A DNA stretch of 64,000 nt from Fasciola hepatica (GCA_948099385.1 CANUEZ040000067.1:21470501-21534500), one strand, 5' to 3'; shown: positions 37,966 to 53,405, counted from the first letter of the stretch. A program made the numbers and translations. Notes: generated from the letters alone by a model not told the origin.

Positions 37966-40900
37966 GGTTATTATTTGCAATTGAGTAGTAGGAGATTAGA
38001 TTTGTATATAATATGATTCATCATGCAGCTTGAACGCTCAACTCACCATTGAAAACGATGGAAGCACTGTACAGCTGTTTCATCCTTGTTGGGAATCATC
38101 AGCAGTGCACATCCACCGAGCCCCCACGGGGACTCGAACCCGGGGTGAACGATTGTGAATCGAACACCTTAACCACAAGGCTATCCGGGTTGGCTCTCAA
38201 CGGTTTGCTGAACATCTACACTACATGATATAGCACCCTTCCGTCACTGGCTTTTGAACGGTAACAACCCGCTTCCCACACAGCGATCGACTCCTATGAT
38301 GGATGACTTCTCTGTAGGGGCCTAAGTTCAACGAAGGCATTCCGTTATGAACAACCTACAGAGCTTGGTTATTATTTGCAATTGAGTAGTAGGAGATTAG
38401 ATTTGTATATAATATGATTCATCATGCAGCTTGAACGCTCAACTCACCATTGAAAACGATGGAAGCACTGTACAGCTGTTTCATCCTTGTTGGGAATCAT
38501 CAGCAGTGCACATCCACCGAGCCCCCACGGGGACTCGAACCCGGGGTGAACGATTGTGAATCGAACACCTTAACCACAAGGCTATCCGGGTTGGCTCTCA
38601 ACGGTTTGCTGAACATCTACACTACATGATATAACACCCTTCCGTCACTGGCTTTTGAACGGTAACAACCCGCTTCCCACACAGCGATCGACTCCTATGA
38701 TGGATGACTTCTCTGGAGGGGCCTAAGTACAACGAAGGCATTCCGTTATGAACAACCTACAGAGCTTGGTTATTATTTGCAATTGAGTAGTAGGAGATTA
38801 GATTTGTATATAATATGATTCATCATGCAGCTTGAACGCTCAACTCACCATTGAAAACGATGGAAGCACTGTACAGCTGTTTCATCCTTGTTGGGAATCA
38901 TCAGCAGTGCACATCCACCGAGCCCCCACGGGGACTCGAACCCGGGGTGAACGATTGTGAATCGAACACCTTAACCACAAGGCTATCCGGGTTGGCTCTC
39001 AACGGTTTGCTGAATATCTACACTACATGATATAGCACCCTTCCGTCACTGGCTTTTGAACGGTAACAACCCGCTTCCCACACAGCGATCGACTCCTATG
39101 ATGGATGACTTCTCTGTAGGGGCCGAAGTACAACGAAGGCATTCCGTTATGAACAACCTACAGAGCTTGGTTATTATTTGCAATTGAGTGGTAGGAGATT
39201 AGATTTGTATATAATATGATTCATCATGCAGCTTGAACGCTCAACTCACCATTGAAAGCGATGGAAGCACTGTACAGCTATTTCATCCTTGTTGGAAATC
39301 ATCAGCAGTGCACATCCACCGAGCCCCCACGGGGACTCGAACCCGGGGTGAACGATTGTGAATCGAACACCTTAACCACAAGGCTATCCGGGTTGGCTCT
39401 CAACGGTTTGCAGAATATCTACACTACATGATATAGCACCCTTCCGTCACTGGCTTTTGAACGGTAACAACCCGCTTCCCACACAGCGATCGACTCCTAT
39501 GATGGATGACTTCTCTGTAGGGGCTTAAGTACAACGAAGGCATTCCGTTATGATTAACCTACAGAGCTTGGTTATTATTTGCAATTGAGTAGTAGGAGAT
39601 TAGATTTGTATATAATATGATTCATCATGCAGCTTGAACGCTCAACTCACCATTGAAAAGATTGGAAGCACTGTACAGCTGTTTCATCCTTGTTGGGAAT
39701 CATCAGCAGTGCACATCCACCGAGCCCCCACGGGGACTCGAACACGGGGTGAACGATTGTGAATCGAACACCTTAACCACAAGGCTATCCGGGTTGGCTC
39801 TCAACGGTTTGCTGAACATCTACACTACATGATATAGCACCCTTCCGTCACTGGCTTTTGAACGGTAACAACCCGCTTCCCACACAGCGATCGACTCCTA
39901 TGATGGATGACTTCTCTGTAGGGGCCTAAGTACAACGAAGGCATTCCGTTATGAACAACCTACAGAGCTTGGTTATTATTTGCAACTGAGTAGTAGGAGA
40001 TTAGATTTGTATATAATATGATTCATCATGCAGCTTGAACGCTCAACTCACCATTGAAAACGATGGAAGCACTGTACAGCTGTTTCATCCTTGTTGGGAA
40101 TCATCAGCAGTGCACATCCACCGAGCCCCCACGGGGACTCGAACCCGGGGTGAACGATTGTGAATCGAACACCTTAACCACAAGGCTATCCGGGTTGGCT
40201 CTCAACGGTTTGCTGAATATCTACACTACATGATATAGCACCCTTCCGTCACTGGCTTTTGAACGGTAACAACCCGCTTCCCACACAGCGATCGACTCCT
40301 ATGATGGATGACTTCTCTGTAGGGGCCTAAGTACAACGAAGGCATTCCGTTATGAACAACCTACAGAGCTTGGTTATTATTTGCAATTGAGTAGTAGGAG
40401 ATTAGATTTGTATATAATATGATTCATCATGCAGCTTGAACGCTCAACTCACCATTGAAAACGATGGAAGCACTGTACAGCTGTTTCATCCTTGTTGGGA
40501 ATCATCAGCAGTGCACATCCACCGAGCCCCCACGGAGACTCGAACCCGGGGTGAACGATTGTGAATCGAACACCTTAACCACAAGGCTATCGGGTTGGCT
40601 CTCAACGGTTTGCTGAACATCTACACTACATGATATAGCACCCTTCCGTCACTGGCTTTTGAACGGTAACAACCCGCTTCCCACACAGCGATCGACTCCT
40701 ATGATGGATGACTTCTCTGTAGGGGCCTAAGTACAACGAAGGCATTCCGTTATGAACAACCTACAGAGCTTGGTTATTATTTGCAATTGAGTAGTAGGAG
40801 ATTAGATTTGTATATAATATGATTCATCATGCAGCTTGAACGCTCAACTCACCATTGAAAACGATGGAAGCACTGTACAGCTGTTTCATCCTTGTTGGGA

Positions 40901-43900
40901 ATCATCAGCAGTGCACATCCACCGAGCCCCCACGAGGACTCGAACCCGGGGTGAACGATTGTGAATCGAACACCTTAACCACAAGGCTATCCGGGTTGGC
41001 TCTCAACGGTTTGCTGAACATCTACACTACATGATATAGCACCCTTCCGTCACTGGCTTTTGAACGGTAACAACCCGCTTCCCACACAGCGATCGACTCC
41101 TATGATGGATGACTTCTCTGTAGGGGCCTAAGTACAACGAAGGCATTCCGTTATGAACAACCTACAGAGCTTGGTTATTATTTGCAATTGAGTAGTACGA
41201 GATTAGATTTGTATATAATATGATTCATCATGCAGGTTGAACGCTCAACTCACCATTGAAAACGATGGAAGCACTGTACAGCTGTTTCATCCTTGTTGGG
41301 AATCATCAGCAGTGCACATCCACCGAGCCCCCACGGGGACTCGAACCCGGGGTGAACGATTGTGAATCGAACACCTTAACCACAAGGCTATCCGGGTTGG
41401 CTCTCAACGGTTTGCTGAACATCTACACTACATGATATAGCACCCTTCCGTCACTGGCTTTTGAACGGTAACAACCCGCTTCCCACACAGCGATCGACTC
41501 CTATGATGGATGACTTCTCTGTAGGGGCCTAAGTACAACGAACGCATTCCGTTATGAACAACCTACAGAGCTTGGTTATTATTTGCAATTGAGTAGTAGG
41601 AGATTAGATTTGTATATAATATGATTCATCATGCAGCTTGAACGCTCAACTCACCATTGAAAACGATGGAAGCACTGTACAGCTGTTTCATCCTTGTTGG
41701 GAATCATCAGCAGTGCACATCCACCGAGCCCCCACGGGGACTCGAACCCGGGGTGAACGATTGTGAATCGAACACCTTAACCACAAGGCTATCCGGGTTG
41801 GCTCTCAACGGTTTGCTGAACATCTACACTACATGATATAGCACCCTTCCGTCACTGGCTTTTGAACGGTAACAACCCGCTTCCCACACAGCGATCGACT
41901 CCTATGATGGATGACTTCTCTGTAGGGGCCTAAGTACAACGAACGCATTCCGTTATGAACAACCTACAGAGCTTGGTTATTATTTGCAATTGAGTAGTAG
42001 GAGATTAGATTTGTATATAATATGATTCATCATGCAGCTTGAACGCTCAACTCACCATTGAAAACGATGGAAGCACTGTACAGCTGTTTCATCCTTGTTG
42101 GGAATCATCAGCAGTGCACATCCACCGAGCCCCCACGGGGACTCGAACCCGGGGTGAACGATTGTGAATCGAACACCTTAACCACAAGGCTATCCGGGTT
42201 GGCTCTCAACGGTTTGCTGAACATCTACACTACATGATATAACACCCTTCCGTCACTGGCTTTTGAACGGTAACAACCCGCTTCCCACACAGCGATCGAC
42301 TCCTATGATGGATGACTTCTCTGTAGGGGCCTAAGTACAACGAAGGCATTCCGTTATGAACAACCTACAGAGCTTGGTTATTATTTGCAATTGAGTAGTA
42401 GGAGATTAGATTTGTATATAATATGATTCATCATGCAGCTTGAACGCTCAACTCACCATTGAAAACGATGGAAGCACTGTACAGCTGTTTCATCCTTGTT
42501 GGGAATCATCAGTAGTGCACGTCCACCGAGCCCCCACGGGGACTCGAACCCGGGGTGAACGATTGTGAATCGAACACCTTAACCACAAGGCTATCCGGGT
42601 TGGCTCTCAACGGTTTGCTGAACATCTACACTACATGATATAGCACCCTTCCGTCACTGGCTTTTGAACGGTAACAACCCGCCTCCCACACAGCGATCGA
42701 CTCCTATGATGGATGACTTCTCTGTAGGGGCCGAAGTACAACGAAGGCATTCCGTTATGAACAACCTACAGAGCTTGGTTATTATTTGCAATTGAGTAGT
42801 AGGAGATTAGATTTGTATATAATATGATTCATCATGCAGCTTGAACGCTCAACTCACCATTGAAAACGATGGAAGCACTGTACAGCTGTTTCATCCTTGT
42901 TGGGAATCATCAGCAGTGCACATCCACCGAGCCCCCACGGGGACTCGAACCCGGGGTGAACGATTGTGAATCGAACACCTTAACCACAAGGCTATCCGGG
43001 TTGGCTCTCAACGGTTTGCTGAACATCTACACTACATGATATAGCACCCTTCCGTCACTGGCTTTTGAACGGTAACAACCCGCTTCCCACACAGCGATCG
43101 ACTCCTATGATGGATGACTTCTCTGTAGGGGCCTAAGTACAACGAAGGCATTCCGTTATGAACAACCTACAGAGCTTGGTTATTATTTGCAATTGAGTAG
43201 TAGGAGATTAGATTTGTATATAATATGATTCATCATGCAGCTTGAACGCTCAACTCACCATTGAAAACGATGGAAGCACTGTACAGCTGTTTCATCCTTG
43301 TTGGGAATCATCAGCAGTGCACATCCACCGAGCCCCCACGGGGACTCGAACTCGGGGTGAACGATTGTGAATCGAACACCTTAACCACAAGGCTATCCGG
43401 GTTGGCTCTCAACGGTTTGCTGAACATCTACACTACATGATATCGCACCCTTCCGTCACTGGCTTTTGAACGGTAACAACCCGCTTCCCACACAGCGATC
43501 GACTCCTATGATGGATGACTTCTCTGTAGGGGCCTAAGTACAACGAAGGCATTTCGTTATGAACAACCTACAGAGCTTGGTCATTATTTGCAATTGAGTA
43601 GTAGGAGATTAGATTTGTATATAATATGATTCATCATGCAGCTTGAACGCTCAACTCACCATTGAAAACGATGGAAGCACTGTACAGCTGTTTCATCCTT
43701 GTTGGGAATCATCAGCAGTGCACATCCACCGAGCCCCCACGGGGACTCGAACCCGGGGTGAACGATTGTGAATCGAACACCTTAACCACAAGGCTATCCG
43801 GGTTGGCTCTCAACGGTTTGCTGAACATCTACACTACATGATATAGCACCCTTCCGTCACTGGCTTTTGAACGGTAACAACCCGCTTCCCACACAGCGAT

Positions 43901-44501
43901 CGACTCCTATGATGGATGACTTCTCTGTAGGGGCCTAAGTACAACGAAGGCATTCCGTTATGAACAACCTACAGAGCTTGCTTATTATTTGCAATTGAGT
44001 AGTAGGAGATTAGATTTGTATATAATATGATTCATCATGCAGCTTGAACGCTCAACTCACCATTGAAAACGATGGAAGCACTGTACAGCTGTTTCATCCT
44101 TGTTGGGAATCATCAGCAGTGCACGTCCACCGAGCCCCCACGGGGACTCGAACCCGGGGTGAACGATTGTGAATCGAACACCTTAACCACAAGGCTATCC
44201 GGGTTGGCTCTCAACGGTTTGCTGAACATCCACACTACATGATATAACACCCTTCCGTCACTGGCTTTTGAACGGTAACAACCCGCTTCCCACACAGCGA
44301 TCGACTCCTATGATGGATGACTTCTCTGTAGGGGCCTAAGTACAACGAAGGCATTCCGTTATGAACAACCTACAGAGCTTGGTTATTATTTGCAATTGAG
44401 TAGTAGGAGATTAGGTTTGTATATAATATGATTCATCATGCAGCTTGAACGCTCAACTCACCATTGAAAGCGATGGAAGCACTGTACAGCTGTTTCATCC
44501 T
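37966..44501 (-). repeat. Array segment 3: mosaic monomers
   Basis: About 16 monomers, mostly close to consensus, with intact ribozyme cores and T4 runs. Exceptions include GAAAGCG near 39256 and 44467 (T4 lost), a one-base deletion in the tRNA-like acceptor arm near 40590, and GGCCGAAGT near 39122 and 42731. No other element is present. Confidence 0.88.
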
Positions 44502-46506
44502 TGTTGGGAATCATCAGCAGTGCACATCCACCGAGCCCCCACGGGGACTCGAACCCGGGGTGAACGATTGTGAATCGAACACCTTAACCACAAGGCTATC
44601 CGGGTTGGCTCTCAACGGTTTGCTGAACATCTACACTACATGATATAGCACCCTTCCGTCACTGGCTTTTGAACGGTAACAACCCGCCTCCCACACAGCG
44701 ATCGACTCCTATGATGGATGACTTCTCTGTAGGGGCCTTAGTACAACGAAGGCATTCCGTTATGAACAACCTACAGAGCTTGGTTATTATTTGCAATTGA
44801 GTAGTAGGAGATTAGATTTGTATATAATATGATTCATCATGCAGCTTGAACGCTCAACTCACCATTGAAAACGATGGAAGCACTGTACAGCTGTTTCATC
44901 CTTGTTGGGAATCATCAGCAGTGCACATCCACCGAGCCCCCACGGGGACTCGAACCCGGGGTGAACGATTGTGAATCGAACACCTTAACCACAAGGCTAT
45001 CCGGGTTGGCTCTCAACGGTTTGCTGAACATCTACACTACATGATATAGCACCCTTCCGTCACTGGCTTTTGAACGGTAACAACCCGCTTCCCACACAGC
45101 GATCGACTCCTATGATGGATGACTTCTCTGTAGGGGCCTAAGTACAACGAAGGCATTCCGTTATGAACAACCTACAGAGCTTGGTTATTATTTGCAATTG
45201 AGTAGTAGGAGATTAGATTTGTATATAATATGATTCATCATGCAGCTTGAACGCTCAACTCACCATTGAAAACGATGGGAGCACTGTACAGCTGTTTCAT
45301 CCTTGTTGGGAATCATCAGCAGTGCACGTCCACCGAGACACCACGGGGACTCGAACCCGGGGTGAACGATTGTGAATCGAACACCTTAACCACAAGGCTA
45401 TCCGGGTTGGCTCTCAACGGTTTGCTGAACATCTACACTACATGATATAGCACCCTTCCGTCACTGGCTTTTGAACGGTAACAACCCGCTTCCCACACAG
45501 CGATCGACTCCTATGATGGATGACTTCTCTGTAGGGGCCTAAGTACAACGAAGGCATTCCGTTATGAACAACCTACAGAGCTTGGTTATTATTTGCAATT
45601 GAGTAGTAGGAGATTAGATTTGTATATAATATGATTCATCATGCAGCTTGAACGCTCAACTCACCATTGAAAACGATGGATGCACTGTACAGCTGTTTCA
45701 TCCTTGTTGGGAATCATCAGCAGTGCACATCCACCGAGCCCCCACGGGGACTCGAACCCGGGGTGAACGATTGTGAATCGAACACCTTAACCACAAGGCT
45801 ATCCGGGTTGGCTCTCAACGGTTTGCTGAACATCTATACTACATGATATAACACCCTTCCGTCACTGGCTTTTGAACGGTAACAACCCGCTTCCCACACA
45901 GCGATCGACTCCTATGATGGATGACTTCTCTGTAGGGGCCTAAGTACAACGAAGGCATTCCGTTATGAACAACCTACAGAGCTTGGTTATTATTTGCAAT
46001 TGAGTAGTAGGAGATTAGATTTGTATATAATATGATTCATCATGCAGCTTGAACGCTCAACTCACCATTGAAAGCGATGGAAGCACTGTACAGCTGTTTC
46101 ATCCTTGTTGGGAATCATCAGCAGTGCACATCCACCGAGCCCCCACGGGGACTCGAACCCGGGGTGAACGATTGTGAATCGAACACCTTAACCACAAGGC
46201 TATCCGGGTTGGCTCTCAACGGTTTGCTGAACATCTACACTACATGATATAGCACCCTTCCGTCACTGGCTTTTGAACGGTAACAACCCGCTTCCCACAC
46301 AGCGATCGACTCCTATGATGGATGACTTCTCTGTAGGGGCCGAAGTACAACGAAGGCATTCCGTTATGAACAACCTACAGAGCTTGGTTATTATTTGCAA
46401 TTGAGTAGTAGGAGATTAGATTTGTATATAATATGATTCATCATGCAGCTTGAACGCTCAACTCACCATTGAAAACGATGGAAGCACTGTACAGCTGTTT
46501 CATCGT
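44502..46506 (-). repeat. Higher-order 5-mer, copy 1 (2005 bp)
   Basis: Five monomers carry ordered markers: CGCCTCCC near 44685, GGCCTTAGT near 44734, GATGGGAGC near 45275, the rare GAGACACCACGG near 45335, GATGGATGC near 45675, TCTATACTAC near 45834, GGCCGAAGT near 46339 and TTCATCGTTG near 46499. All are repeated 2005 bp later except where noted for copy 2. Confidence 0.9.
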
Positions 46507-48511
46507 TGTTGGGAATCATCAGCAGTGCACATCCACCGAGCCCCCACGGGGACTCGAACCCGGGGTGAACGATTGTGAATCGAACACCTTAACCACAAGG
46601 CTATCCGGGTTGGCTCTCAACGGTTTGCTGAACATCTACACTACATGATATAGCACCCTTCCGTCACTGGCTTTTGAACGGTAACAACCCGCCTCCCACA
46701 CAGCGATCGACTCCTATGATGGATGACTTCTCTGTAGGGGCCTTAGTACAACGAAGGCATTCCGTTATGAACAACCTACAGAGCTTGGTTATTATTTGCA
46801 ATTGAGTAGTAGGAGATTAGATTTGTATATAATATGATTCATCATGCAGCTTGAACGCTCAACTCACCATTGAAAACGATGGAAGCACTGTACAGCTGTT
46901 TCATCCTTGTTGGGAATCATCAGCAGTGCACATCCACCGAGCCCCCACGGGGACTCGAACCCGGGGTGAACGATTGTGAATCGAACACCTTAACCACAAG
47001 GCTATCCGGGTTGGCTCTCAACGGTTTGCTGAACATCTACACTACATGATATAGCACCCTTCCGTCACTGGCTTTTGAACGGTAACAACCCGCTTCCCAC
47101 ACAGCGATCGACTCCTATGATGGATGACTTCTCTGTAGGGGCCTAAGTACAACGAAGGCATTCCGTTATGAACAACCTACAGAGCTTGGTTATTATTTGC
47201 AATTGAGTAGTAGGAGATTAGATTTGTATATAATATGATTCATCATGCAGCTTGAACGCTCAACTCACCATTGAAAACGATGGGAGCACTGTACAGCTGT
47301 TTCATCCTTGTTGGGAATCATCAGCAGTGCACGTCCACCGAGACACCACGGGGACTCGAACCCGGGGTGAACGATTGTGAATCGAACACCTTAACCACAA
47401 GGCTATCCGGGTTGGCTCTCAACGGTTTGCTGAACATCTACACTACATGATATAGCACCCTTCCGTCACTGGCTTTTGAACGGTAACAACCCGCTTCCCA
47501 CACAGCGATCGACTCCTATGATGGATGACTTCTCTGTAGGGGCCTAAGTACAACGAAGGCATTCCGTTATGAACAACCTACAGAGCTTGGTTATTATTTG
47601 CAATTGAGTAGTAGGAGATTAGATTTGTATATAATATGATTCATCATGCAGCTTGAACGCTCAACTCACCATTGAAAACGATGGATGCACTGTACAGCTG
47701 TTTCATCCTTGTTGGGAATCATCAGCAGTGCACATCCACCGAGCCCCCACGGGGACTCGAACCCGGGGTGAACGATTGTGAATCGAACACCTTAACCACA
47801 AGGCTATCCGGGTTGGCTCTCAACGGTTTGCTGAACATCTATACTACATGATATAACACCCTTCCGTCACTGGCTTTTGAACGGTAACAACCCGCTTCCC
47901 ACACAGCGATCGACTCCTATGATGGATGACTTCTCTGTAGGGGCCTAAGTACAACGAAGGCATTCCGTTATGAACAACCTACAGAGCTTGGTTATTATTT
48001 GCAATTGAGTAGTAGGAGATTAGATTTGTATATAATATGATTCATCATGCAGGTTGAACGCTCAACTCACCATTGAAAACGATGGAAGCACTGTACAGCT
48101 GTTTCATCCTTGTTGGGAATCATCAGCAGTGCACATCCACCGAGCCCCCACGGGGACTCGAACCCGGGGTGAACGATTGTGAATCGAACACCTTAACCAC
48201 AAGGCTATCCGGGTTGGCTCTCAACGGTTTGCTGAACATCTACACTACATGATATAGCACCCTTCCGTCACTGGCTTTTGAACGGTAACAACCCGCTTCC
48301 CACACAGCGATCGACTCCTATGATGGATGACTTCTCTGTAGGGGCCGAAGTACAACGAAGGCATTCCGTTATGAACAACCTACAGAGCTTGGTTATTATT
48401 TGCAATTGAGTAGTAGGAGATTAGATTTGTATATAATATGATTCATCATGCAGCTTGAACGCTCAACTCACCATTGAAAACGATGGAAGCACTGTACAGC
48501 TGTTTCATCGT
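46507..48511 (-). repeat. Higher-order 5-mer, copy 2 (2005 bp)
   Basis: This repeats copy 1 at +2005 bp. Differences noticed are CAGGTTGAA near 48051 (CAGCTTGAA in copy 1) and GAAAACG near 48076 (GAAAGCG in copy 1). The second means that the T4 run is present in one copy and absent in the other. Agreement continues to about 48690. Confidence 0.9.
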
Positions 48512-50049
48512 TGTTGGGAATCATCAGCAGTGCACATCCACCGAGCCCCCACGGGGACTCGAACCCGGGGTGAACGATTGTGAATCGAACACCTTAACCA
48601 CAAGGCTATCCGGGTTGGCTCTCAACGGTTTGCTGAACATCTACACTACATGATATAGCACCCTTCCGTCACTGGCTTTTGAACGGTAACAACCCGCTTC
48701 CCACACAGCGATCGACTCCTATGATGGATGACTTCTCTGTAGGGGCCTAAGTACAACGAAGGCATTCCGTTATGAACAACCTACAGAGCTTGGTTATTAT
48801 TTGCAATTGAGTAGTAGGAGATTAGATTTGTATATAATATGATTCATCATGCAGCTTGAACGCTCAACTCACCATTGAAAACGATGGAAGCACTGTACAG
48901 CTGTTCAATCCTTGTTGGGAATCATCAGCAGTGCACATCCACCGAGCCCCCACGGGGACTCGAACCCGGGGTGAACGATTGTGAATCGAACACCTTAACC
49001 ACGAGGCTATCCGGGTTGGCTCTCAACGGTTTGCTGAACATCCACACTACATGATATAACACCCTTCCGTCACTGGCTTTTGAACGGTAACAACCCGCTT
49101 CCCACACAGCGATCGACTCCTATGATGGATGACTTCTCTGTAGGGGCCTAAGTACAACGAAGGCATTCCGTTATGAACAACCTACAGAGCTTGGTTATTA
49201 TTTGCAATTGAGTAGTAGGAGATTAGATTTGTATATAATATGATTCATCATGCAGCTTGAACGCTCAACTCACCATTGAAAGCGATGGAAGCACTGTACA
49301 GCTGTTTCATCCTTGTTGGGAATCATCAGCAGTGCACATCCACCGAGCCCCCACGGAGACTCGAACCCGGGGTGAACGATTGTGAATCGAACACCTTAAC
49401 CACAAGGCTATCCGGGTTGGCTCTCAACGGTTTGCTGAACATCTACACTACATGATATAGCACCCTTCCGTCACTGGCTTTTGAACGGTAACAACACGCT
49501 TCCCACACAGCGATCGACTCCTATGATGGATGACTTCTCTGTAGGGGCCGAAGTACAACGAAGGCATTCCGTTATGAACAACCTACAGAGCTTGGTTATT
49601 ATTTGCAATTGAGTAGTAGGAGATTAGATTTGTATATAATATGATTCATCATGCAGCTTGAACGCTCAACTCACCATTGAAAACGATGGAAGCACTGTAC
49701 AGCTGTTTCATCCTTGTTGGGAATCATCAGCAGTGCACATCCACCGAGCCCCCACGGGGACTCGAACCCGGGGTGAACGATTGTGAATCGAACACCGTAA
49801 CCACAAGGCTATCCGGGTTGGCTCTCAACGGTTTGCTGAACATCTACACTACATGATATAGCACCCTTCCGTCACTGGCTTTTGAACGGTAACAACCCGC
49901 TTCCCACACAGCGATCGACTCCTATGATGGATGACTTCTCTGTAGGGGCCTAAGTACAACGAAGGCATTCCGTTATGAACAACCTACAGAGCTTGGTTGT
50001 TATTTGCAATTGAGTAGTAGGAGTTTAGATTTGTATATAATATGATTCA

Positions 50050-50142
50050 TCATGCAGCTTGAACGCTCAACTCACCATTGAAAACGATGGAAGCACTGTA
50101 CAGCTGTTTCATAATTGTTGGGAATCATGAGCAGTGCACATC
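50050..50142 (-). pseudogene. Hammerhead copy with broken core and stem II
   Basis: The core reads CUCAUGA (G5 to C) at 50125-50131. The stem II 3' strand is also altered, with plus-strand ATCC changed to ATAA, so the stem cannot form. It carries a T4 run and a normal tRNA-like head, so it would be transcribed but not cleaved. Confidence 0.7.
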
Positions 50143-51000
50143 CACCGAGCCCCCACGGGGACTCGAACCCGGGGTGAACGATTGTGAATCGAACACCGTA
50201 ACCACAAGGCTATCCGGGTTGGCTCTCAACGGTTTGCTGAACATCTACACTACATGATATAGCACCCTTCCGTCACTGGCTTTTGAACGGTAACAACCCG
50301 CTTCCCACACAGCGATCGACTCCTATGATGGATGACTTCTCTGTAGGGGCCTAAGTACAACGAAGGCATTCCGTTATGAACAACCTACAGAGCTTGGTTA
50401 TTATTTGCAATTGAGTAGTAGGAGATTAGATTTGTATATAATATGATTCATCATGCAGCTTGAACGCTCAACTCACCATTGAAAGCGATGGAAGCACTGT
50501 ACAGCTGTTTCATCCTTGTTGGGAATCATCAGCAGTGCACATCCACCGAGCCCCCACGGAGACTCGAACCCGGGGTGAACGATTGTGAATCGAACACCTT
50601 AACCACAAGGCTATCCGGGTTGGCTCTCAACGGTTTGCTGAACATCTACACTACATGATATAGCACCCTTCCGTCACTGGCTTTTGAACGGTAACAACCC
50701 GCTTCCCACACAGCGATCGACTCCTATGATGGATGACTTCTCTGTAGGGGCCTAAGTACAACGAAGGCATTCCGTTATGAACAACCTACAGAGCTTGGTT
50801 ATTATTTGCAATTGAGTAGTAGGAGATTAGATTTGTATATAATATGATTCATCATGCAGCTTGAACGCTCAACTCACCATTGAAAACGATGGAAGCACTG
50901 TACAGCTGTTTCATCCTTGTTGGGAATCATCAGCAGTGCACATCCACCGAGCCCCCACGGGGACTCGAACCCGGGGTGAACGATTGTGAATCGAACACCG

Positions 51001-53405
51001 TAACCACAAGGCTATCCGGGTTGGCTCTCAACGGTTTGCTGAACATCTACACTACATGATATAACACCCTTCCGTCACTGGCTTTTGAACGGTAACAACC
51101 CGCTTCCCACACAGCGATCGACTCCTATGATGGATGACTTCTCTGTAGGGGCCTAAGTACAACGAAGGCATTCCGTTATGAACAACCTACAGAGCTTGGT
51201 TATTATTTGCAATTGAGTAGTAGGAGATTAGATTTGTATATAATATGATTCATCATGCAGCTTGAACGCTCAACTCACCATTGAAAACGATGGAAGCACT
51301 GTACAGCTGTTTCATCCTTGTTGGGAATCATGAGCAGTGCACATCCACCGAGCCCCCACGGGGACTCGAACCCGGGGTGAACGATTGTGAATCGAACACC
51401 TTAACCACAAGGCTATCCGGGTTGGCTCTCAACGGTTTGCTGAACATCTACACTACATGATATAGCACCCTTCCGTCACTGGCTTTTGAACGGTAACAAC
51501 CCGCTTCCCACACAGCGATCGACTCCTATGATGGATGACTTCTCTGTAGGGGCCTAAGTACAACGAAGGCATTCCGTTATGAACAACCTACAGAGCTTGG
51601 TTATTATTTGCAATTGAGTAGTAGGAGATTAGATTTGTATATAATATGATTCATCATGCAGCTTGAACGCTCAACTCACCATTGAAAGCGATGGAAGCAC
51701 TGTACAGCTATTTCATCCTTGTTGGGAATCATCAGCAGTGCACATCCACCGAGCCCCCACGGGGACTCGAACCCGGGGTGAACGATTGTGAATCGAACAC
51801 CTTAACCACAAGGCTATCCGGGTTGGCTCTCAACGGTTTGCTGAACATCTACACTACATGATATAGCACCCTTCCGTCACTGGCTTTTGAACGGTAACAA
51901 CACGCTTCCCACACAGCGATCGACTCCTATGATGGATGACTTCTCTGTAGGGGCCGAAGTACAACGAAGGCATTCCGTTATGAACAACCTACAGAGCTTG
52001 GTTATTATTTGCAATTGAGTAGTAGGAGATTAGATTTGTATATAATATGATTCATCATGCAGCTTGAACGCTCAACTCACCATTGAAAGCGATGGAAGCC
52101 CTGTACAGCTGTTTCATCCTTGTTGGGAATCATCAGCAGTGCACATCCACCGAGCCCCCACGGAGACTCGAACCCGGGGTGAACGATTGTGAATCGAACA
52201 CCTTAACCACAAGGCTATCGGGTTGGCTCTCAACGGTTTGCTGAACATCTACACTACATGATATAACACCCTTCCGTCACTGGCTTTTGAACGGTAACAA
52301 CCCGCTTCCCACACAGCGATCGACTTCTATGATGGATGACTTCTCTGTAGGGGCCTAAGTACAACGAAGGCATTCCGTTATGAACAACCTACAGAGCTTG
52401 GTTATTATTTGCAATTGAGTAGTAGGAGATTAGATTTGTATATAATATGATTCATCATGCAGCTTGAACGCTCAACTCACCATTGAAAGCGATGGAAGCA
52501 CTGTACAGCTGTTTCATCCTTGTTGGGAATCATCAGCAGTGCACATCCACCGAGCCCCCACGGGGACTCGAACCCGGGGTGAACGATTGTGAATCGAACA
52601 CCTTAACCACAAGGCTATCCGGGTTGGCTCTCAACGGTTTGCTGAACATCTACACTACATGATATAACACCCTTCCGTCACTGGCTTTTGAACGGTAACA
52701 ACCCGCTTCCCACACAGCGATCGACTCCTATGATGGATGACTTCTCTGTAGGGGCCTAAGTACAACGAAGGCATTCCGTTATGAACAACTTACAGAGCTT
52801 GGTTTTTATTTGCAATTGAGTAGTAGGAGATTAGATTTGTATATAATATGATTCATCATGCAGCTTGAACGCTCAACTCACCATTGAAAGCGATGGAAGC
52901 ACTGTACAGCTGTTTCATCCTTGTTGGGAATCATGAGCAGTGCACATCCACCGAGCCCCCACGGAGACTCGAACCCGGGGTGAACGATTGTGAATCGAAC
53001 ACCTTAACCACAAGGCTATCCGGGTTGGCTCTCAACGGTTTGCTGAACATCTACACTACATGATATAACACCCTTCCGTCACTGGCTTTTGAACGGTAAC
53101 AACCCGCTTCCCACACAGCGATCGACTCCTATGATGGATGACTTCTCTGTAGGGGCCTAAGTACAACGAAGGCATTCCGTTATGAACAACCTACAGAGCT
53201 TGGTTATTATTTGCAATTGAGTAGTAGGAGATTAGATTTGTATATAATATGATTCATCATGCAGCTTGAACGCTCAACTCACCATTGAAAACGATGGAAG
53301 CACTGTACAGCTGTTTCATCCTTGTTGGGAATCATCAGCAGTGCACATCCACCGAGCCCCCACGGGGGCTCGAACCCGGGGTGAACGATTGTGAATCGAA
53401 CACCT
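51001..53405 (-). repeat. Older higher-order 6-mer, copy 1 (2405 bp)
   Basis: Ordered markers shared at +2405 bp are the G5C ribozyme near 51328, AGCTATTTC near 51706, AACACGCTT near 51899, GGCCGAAGT near 51953, GAAGCCCTG near 52096, the one-base deletion CTATCGGGTT near 52219, GGTTTTTATT near 52801 and GGGGGCTCG near 53364. Some of the same markers appear one step earlier (49279, 49493, 49548), which suggests a third, more diverged relative. Confidence 0.75.
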
